Source of the DNA: Acidobacteriota bacterium
Lineage (GTDB): Bacteria; Acidobacteriota; Thermoanaerobaculia; Gp7-AA8
Assembly: GCA_021781455.1 (NCBI GenBank)
Contig: JAJXWV010000037.1
Span: 43,672-107,671 of the forward strand
Direction: 5' to 3'
DNA: 64,000 nucleotides
Under the pieces are notes generated by a model that saw nothing but the letters and a program-made list of their open reading frames with translations, did not search any database and was not told the DNA's origin. Numbering within the stretch: position 1 is the stretch's first letter; each line of letters begins with the position of its first letter. The position numbers were made by a program, and so were the translations under genes. Shown in pieces: positions 60,905-64,000 of the stretch.

Positions 60905-62353
60905 TCATCGGGTCGCGGCGTCCGGAACCACTCCCCTGATTTCCCAGCGATCGATCTCCGACTGTGGAAACGCGCTCCGTCGTGCGAAGACCATCGACAC
61001 GTCGTCGTAGCCGATGAGCGCCCACTCGCGGCGCGGGAAATAGGCGAGCGACGCCGGGAGGAAGCGCTGTTGTCGCGTGACCGCGTCGATCGTTTCCAAC
61101 GGCCCGCGGTACTCGTCGACCGCCAGATCAATCCTGTACTTCCCCAGCAGTGCGCGCCAGGCGCGACTGTCGAGCCGCGCTTTCGCATACTCGGCGATGT
61201 AGTCGTGGAAGAGCTCATTGCGCCCGTCGGTGAGCACGCGTCGCTGGGGATAAAACGACCAGATCAGAAAACCGCCGAACTGGTCGGGGTTGTAGATGTT
61301 GCCGGCCAGGTGCGTCTGCTGCAGCCGAGTGACCGCGGCGATCGGAAATCGATGTGGGGCCACGCCGGCGGAATGGTCGAAGGCGATGACGACCCACGCG
61401 ATCGGGACGATGGCCATGACCGCAAGCGCCGGACGCGAAAGCTCGCGTCGGACCATAGGCGAGATCAGAAGAGGAAAAGCGGCGAAGTACAGCCCCTGGT
61501 TGCGAACGTGCGCCACGGCCAGCCAGGCCAGCGCGGCGAACACGGCAAGGCGCCATAGCTGGTCGCGCCGGTCGCGCGCCGAAGCGAAGGCGATCAGGCC
61601 GACGGCGATGGTGAGGTAGAGGATCGGGAACAGCCGAACCGGGCTTGGCAGCCACTCGGCGTTGACGAATTCGCCGCTGCCGACGAATGCAGTCAGGCGC
61701 AAAGGGGCGACGACTCCATTCACGCCGAACGGATTCACGAGAAGGGCGGCCGTGCTCGCCAACGCCGCAATCCAGGCATCATGGCGATCGCGGCCGAAGA
61801 GCGCCACGGCTCCGGCGAAAAGCGGCGCGAGCAACGCCGAAGGATGTACGTTCATCCACAGGATCGTCAGCGCGACATATCCGATGGTCGCCGCACGCGA
61901 TTTCCTGGCGAGCAAGGCAAGGCTGCAGACGAGAAGCGCAGCTGCCACGGTGCCGGGCCGCGCATCGAGCCGCGCAGATCCGCCGGCGAATGCCAGAGAG
62001 GTGAGGAGCAATGCCGCAGACGTCCTGTGGTCGCGGGATGCGAAGAAGAAACCCGCGGCGAAGATCGCGGCCACGATCGCAGCCCTCGACCATGCCACCA
62101 GGGCCAGGCCGGCGATCGAGTGCACTCCGTACAGCAGCAGCTGAAAGAGCCACTCGCCGTTGATCCATGGGGTGCGATCACTCGCGACAGCAAATGGATC
62201 GGTCAGCGGCAAAGCGTGGTGCTCTGCGATCCAGCGTCCCGTGGCGAGGTGCCAGAAGAAATCGTAGCTGTAGAGAGGCTGGAGCGCGACGGGAGTGAGG
62301 ACCAGAAAAAGCGCAATGGCGGCGAAGGCTAGGTTGCGCTCTCGTGCCGCCAT
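60905..62353 (-). CDS. Polytopic membrane protein, GT-C-like architecture
   Basis: The 482-residue protein has about 9-11 membrane helices. The first loop has YDFFWHLATGRWIAEHHALP with PFAVASDRTPWINGEWL, and a C-terminal soluble part of about 150 residues includes IYNPDQFGGFLIWSF and RVLTDGRNELFHDYIAEYAK. An acidic/His-containing first external loop and a soluble C-terminus resemble GT-C glycosyltransferases that use lipid-linked sugars. No decisive motif was found, so this is tentative. The ATG at 62353 has TATACT nine bases before it. Confidence 0.65.
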   Translation of the reverse strand: MAARERNLAFAAIALFLVLTPVALQPLYSYDFFWHLATGRWIAEHHALPLTDPFAVASDRTPWINGEWLFQLLLYGVHSIAGLALVAWSRAAIVAAIFAAGFFFASRDHRTSAALLLTSLAFAGGSARLDARPGTVAAALLVCSLALLARKSRAATIGYVALTILWMNVHPSALLAPLFAGAVALFGRDRHDAWIAALASTAALLVNPFGVNGVVAPLRLTAFVGSGEFVNAEWLPSPVRLFPILYLTIAVGLIAFASARDRRDQLWRLAVFAALAWLAVAHVRNQGLYFAAFPLLISPMVRRELSRPALAVMAIVPIAWVVIAFDHSAGVAPHRFPIAAVTRLQQTHLAGNIYNPDQFGGFLIWSFYPQRRVLTDGRNELFHDYIAEYAKARLDSRAWRALLGKYRIDLAVDEYRGPLETIDAVTRQQRFLPASLAYFPRREWALIGYDDVSMVFARRSAFPQSEIDRWEIRGVVPDAATR

Positions 62354-62362
62354 CAGACGCCG

Positions 62363-62368
62363 AGTATA
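62363..62368 (-). promoter_or_regulatory. -10-like hexamer of the polytopic membrane protein gene
   Basis: Minus-strand TATACT, a 5/6 match to TATAAT, ends nine bases before the ATG at 62353. CGGCGTCTG between them has no ribosome-binding site. Confidence 0.5.
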
Positions 62369-62374
62369 GCGGCG

Positions 62375-63265
62375 CTACGTGCTCTGCGAGGGTGGTGCGG
62401 GGGGCGCTGGCACGGGGGGCACGCCTGGAATCGCCGGCGCAGGCGCAGCCTGAGGTGCCGGCGGCGTCGGGGGCAACGCCATTGCGCCCGATCCGCTTTC
62501 GATCTCCACGTCGCCGTTCACGGTCACGATGCGCAGCTCGTGCTCGCCGCCATTCACCTCGCCGGAGACCCGCCGGCTTCCGGGCCGGGAGTGAATGTTC
62601 AGCGGGAAGGCTGCCTCGAAGTCGCCGTTGACCTGCGAGAGGTCGCAGGCAAACGACGCGGTGGGTGGCAGCACCGCCATCACGCCGCCGTTCACGGTCT
62701 TGAAACTCGCGCCCTGGAAGCTCTGGAGGAAGCGCGCCTTCACGCGCCCGTTCACGGTCTTGGCGCTCACTTCCCTGATTCCGGCGCTCTCCAGGTCGAT
62801 CGACCCGTTGACCGTCACGGCTTCCATCTCTCCGGCAGTGCCGCGGGTGGCAATGCGGCCGTTGACGGTCCGCAGCTCCAGGTCGAGTTGCGGCGGAACC
62901 TTGATGTCGTAATCGACGGAAACGTCTTTGGTGGAGAAGATGAACGGAAGGCGGAACTCCCGGTGTTCACGCCGGCCGATCGCGAGCGTGTCGCCTTCCA
63001 CTGAGCTCTCGAAGTACCCTTTGTTTTCCTTGGCGGGGTCTGGCGCGACGCCGCGTGCGCGCACATGCGCGACCAGTGTGATCGTGTCGGCGGGTCCGGC
63101 GGACACGTCCACGCTCCCGTTGATCTCCGTCAGGTCCAGGCGGTGGATGCTCGATGCCGGCCAGCTGCGGCTGATGACGTCTTCATGGCGTTCCGCGACG
63201 GCGACGCACGACGCCATGGAGAAAAGAGCGGCCAGCAGATAGAGGTTGCGAATTGACCTGTTCAT
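62375..63265 (-). CDS. Exported DUF4097-type beta-repeat protein
   Basis: The 296-residue protein has a signal sequence (MNRSIRNLYLLAALFSMASC, then VAVAE). Repeated short beta units with a VNG turn follow: EINGSVDVSAG, TVNGRIATRG, TVNGSIDLESAG, TVNGRVKARF, TVNGGVMAVLP, QVNGDFEAAFP and TVNGDVEIESG. This is the DUF4097/DUF4098 repeat pattern, probably a right-handed beta-helix. The C-terminus is a Pro/Ala-rich tail. A possible lipobox (SMASC) could make it a lipoprotein. It is divergent from the RDD gene. Confidence 0.85.
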   Translation of the reverse strand: MNRSIRNLYLLAALFSMASCVAVAERHEDVISRSWPASSIHRLDLTEINGSVDVSAGPADTITLVAHVRARGVAPDPAKENKGYFESSVEGDTLAIGRREHREFRLPFIFSTKDVSVDYDIKVPPQLDLELRTVNGRIATRGTAGEMEAVTVNGSIDLESAGIREVSAKTVNGRVKARFLQSFQGASFKTVNGGVMAVLPPTASFACDLSQVNGDFEAAFPLNIHSRPGSRRVSGEVNGGEHELRIVTVNGDVEIESGSGAMALPPTPPAPQAAPAPAIPGVPPVPAPPAPPSQST

Positions 63266-63318
63266 GAGACACCCTGCATGCCGTTTTACGGCAGGCAGAC
63301 GAAAGAGTTTCATAGCGA

Positions 63319-63720
63319 ATGGACTCCTCCCAAACCACCCTTCTCCGCATCGCCGCGTTTCTTATCGACGCGTTGTCGATTGCCGTCATTCTCGTCCTAC
63401 CCGGCTCCATCGCGAGCTATGCCATGGCCTGGATCGGCGGTTCGGTCAACGCCATCCAGCTCGTCTGGTACGTCGCCCTCGGCATCATGATCGTGGTGAT
63501 GCTGCTTCGCGACGGCTACCGCGGCCGCTCCCCCGGCAAGCGCCTTCTCGGCCTGAGAATCGTGACGCCGCGCTCGGATCGCTGCGGCTACGGCCGGTCG
63601 ATCGTCCGCAATCTTCCGCTGATCATCCCGGTGTGGAATCTCATCGAGGTCTTCCTGGTCGTGGCCGGCAAGCGACGAACCGGAGACCGGATCGCCGGAA
63701 CCCACGTGACGGAGGAGTAG
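63319..63720 (+). CDS. RDD family membrane protein
   Basis: The 133-residue protein starts LLRIAAFLIDALSIAVILVL (RxxAFxID) and has GRSPGKRLLGLRIV and the closing TGDRIAGTHV, the RDD hallmarks. Two or three membrane helices are predicted. RDD proteins are small membrane proteins, some linked to ion or osmolyte transport. Nothing around it suggests a substrate. Confidence 0.9.
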   Translation: MDSSQTTLLRIAAFLIDALSIAVILVLPGSIASYAMAWIGGSVNAIQLVWYVALGIMIVVMLLRDGYRGRSPGKRLLGLRIVTPRSDRCGYGRSIVRNLPLIIPVWNLIEVFLVVAGKRRTGDRIAGTHVTEE

Positions 63721-63751
63721 CGGGTTTTCCCGTCACCCTGAGCCGGTCGGC

Positions 63752-63867
63752 CTCCCATCACTCTGAGCCGGCGTAACCGCGCGGGCAGTGGATGGGCGGG
63801 AGCGGTGGAGCGCGGCGAAGAGCCTCTTACCGGGACGATTTGTAGGTGTGAGACTCTTCGCCGCGCT
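63752..63867. repeat. Dispersed intergenic repeat, copy 2 (inverted relative to copy 1)
   Basis: AGCGCGGCGAAGAGCCTC (63809-63826) pairs imperfectly with GAGACTCTTCGCCGCGCT (63850-63867), and CTCTTACCGGGACGATT lies between. The whole element matches the reverse complement of 49107-49218 with scattered changes. A shorter CCCGTCACCCTGAGCCGG echo precedes it at 63729. Confidence 0.88.
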
Positions 63868-63934
63868 CCGCCGCTCCGCCCGACCACCCTCCCCCGCGGC
63901 TGATATGGAGTGACCTGTCAAAGGTGCGCTGATC

Positions 63935-64000
63935 GTGTCAGCAGGCTGGTTTCTTTTCTTTGCTGCCGTCCTCTCTTTCGCGTCGTTCTATTTAGGGTTG
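63935..64000 (+). CDS. Possible N-terminus of a membrane or exported protein (cut by the window)
   Basis: From a GTG at 63935 the frame stays open to the window end and reads MSAGWFLFFAAVLSFASFYL, a hydrophobic start like a signal peptide or first membrane helix. AAAGGTG lies about nine bases before the GTG. Only 22 codons are visible, so this is tentative. Confidence 0.35.
   Translation, partial: MSAGWFLFFAAVLSFASFYLGL

Overview
The window is about 64 kb of GC-rich, tightly packed bacterial chromosome centred on the replication origin. Genes left of about 13.4 kb (dnaA, dnaN, recF, gyrB, gyrA, a DUF507 gene) run on the minus strand. Genes right of it (rpmH, rnpA, yidD, yidC, jag, mnmE, mnmG, rsmG, parA, parB, bactofilin, ATP synthase) run on the plus strand. 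This divergence, the dnaA-dnaN spacer and two parS-like sites at 18.6 and 21.2 kb mark oriC. The protein set and the style of the spacers fit an uncultured Acidobacteriota-like organism. That placement is inference, and no rRNA is present to confirm it.

Layout. 0-4.2 kb: aldehyde dehydrogenase tail, SufR-like regulator, tRNA-Asn(GTT), a DNPH1-like nucleotide hydrolase, ribonuclease G and a zinc-ribbon protein. 4.2-13.4 kb: gyrase, recF, dnaN, oriC and dnaA. 13.7-23.2 kb: ribosomal protein L34, RNase P protein, membrane insertase, tRNA U34 modification (MnmE/MnmG), RsmG, ParABS and a bactofilin coupled to parB. 23.3-30.0 kb: a YkgJ-type cysteine cluster protein and a partial ATP synthase operon (b', b, delta, alpha, gamma, beta, epsilon; no a or c subunit). 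30.1-35 kb: a two-component pair with a degenerate kinase, and topoisomerase I. 35-43.5 kb: metX, malate dehydrogenase, a 3'-5' exonuclease, guanine deaminase, a secreted repeat protein, a DyP-type peroxidase and a small membrane protein. 43.6-49 kb: an OPT-family transporter and a UvrA-family ATPase. 49-58.6 kb: a minus-strand group with aldo/keto reductase, a complete serine pathway (serA, a serC-like aminotransferase, serB), a HAD phosphatase, mobB, a lytic transglycosylase and a GAF-domain protein. 58.7-64 kb: lipoprotein, FmdB, EcsC-like, unknown, polytopic membrane, DUF4097 and RDD proteins.

The most unusual signal is in the spacers. About 20 intergenic gaps carry long inverted repeats, many built from short words of 6-8 nt repeated in tandem on one arm and in reverse complement on the other, with a different word at different loci. 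Several overlap stop codons. One 463-bp nested inverted repeat fills the topA/metX gap, and several elements recur at distant loci. Second, seven genes have a -10-like hexamer 6-11 nt before the start codon and no Shine-Dalgarno, suggesting leaderless transcripts. Third, the dnaA-dnaN spacer carries a TAG-trinucleotide run next to a GC cluster and an AT-rich stretch, which resembles the bacterial DnaA-trio unwinding arrangement.
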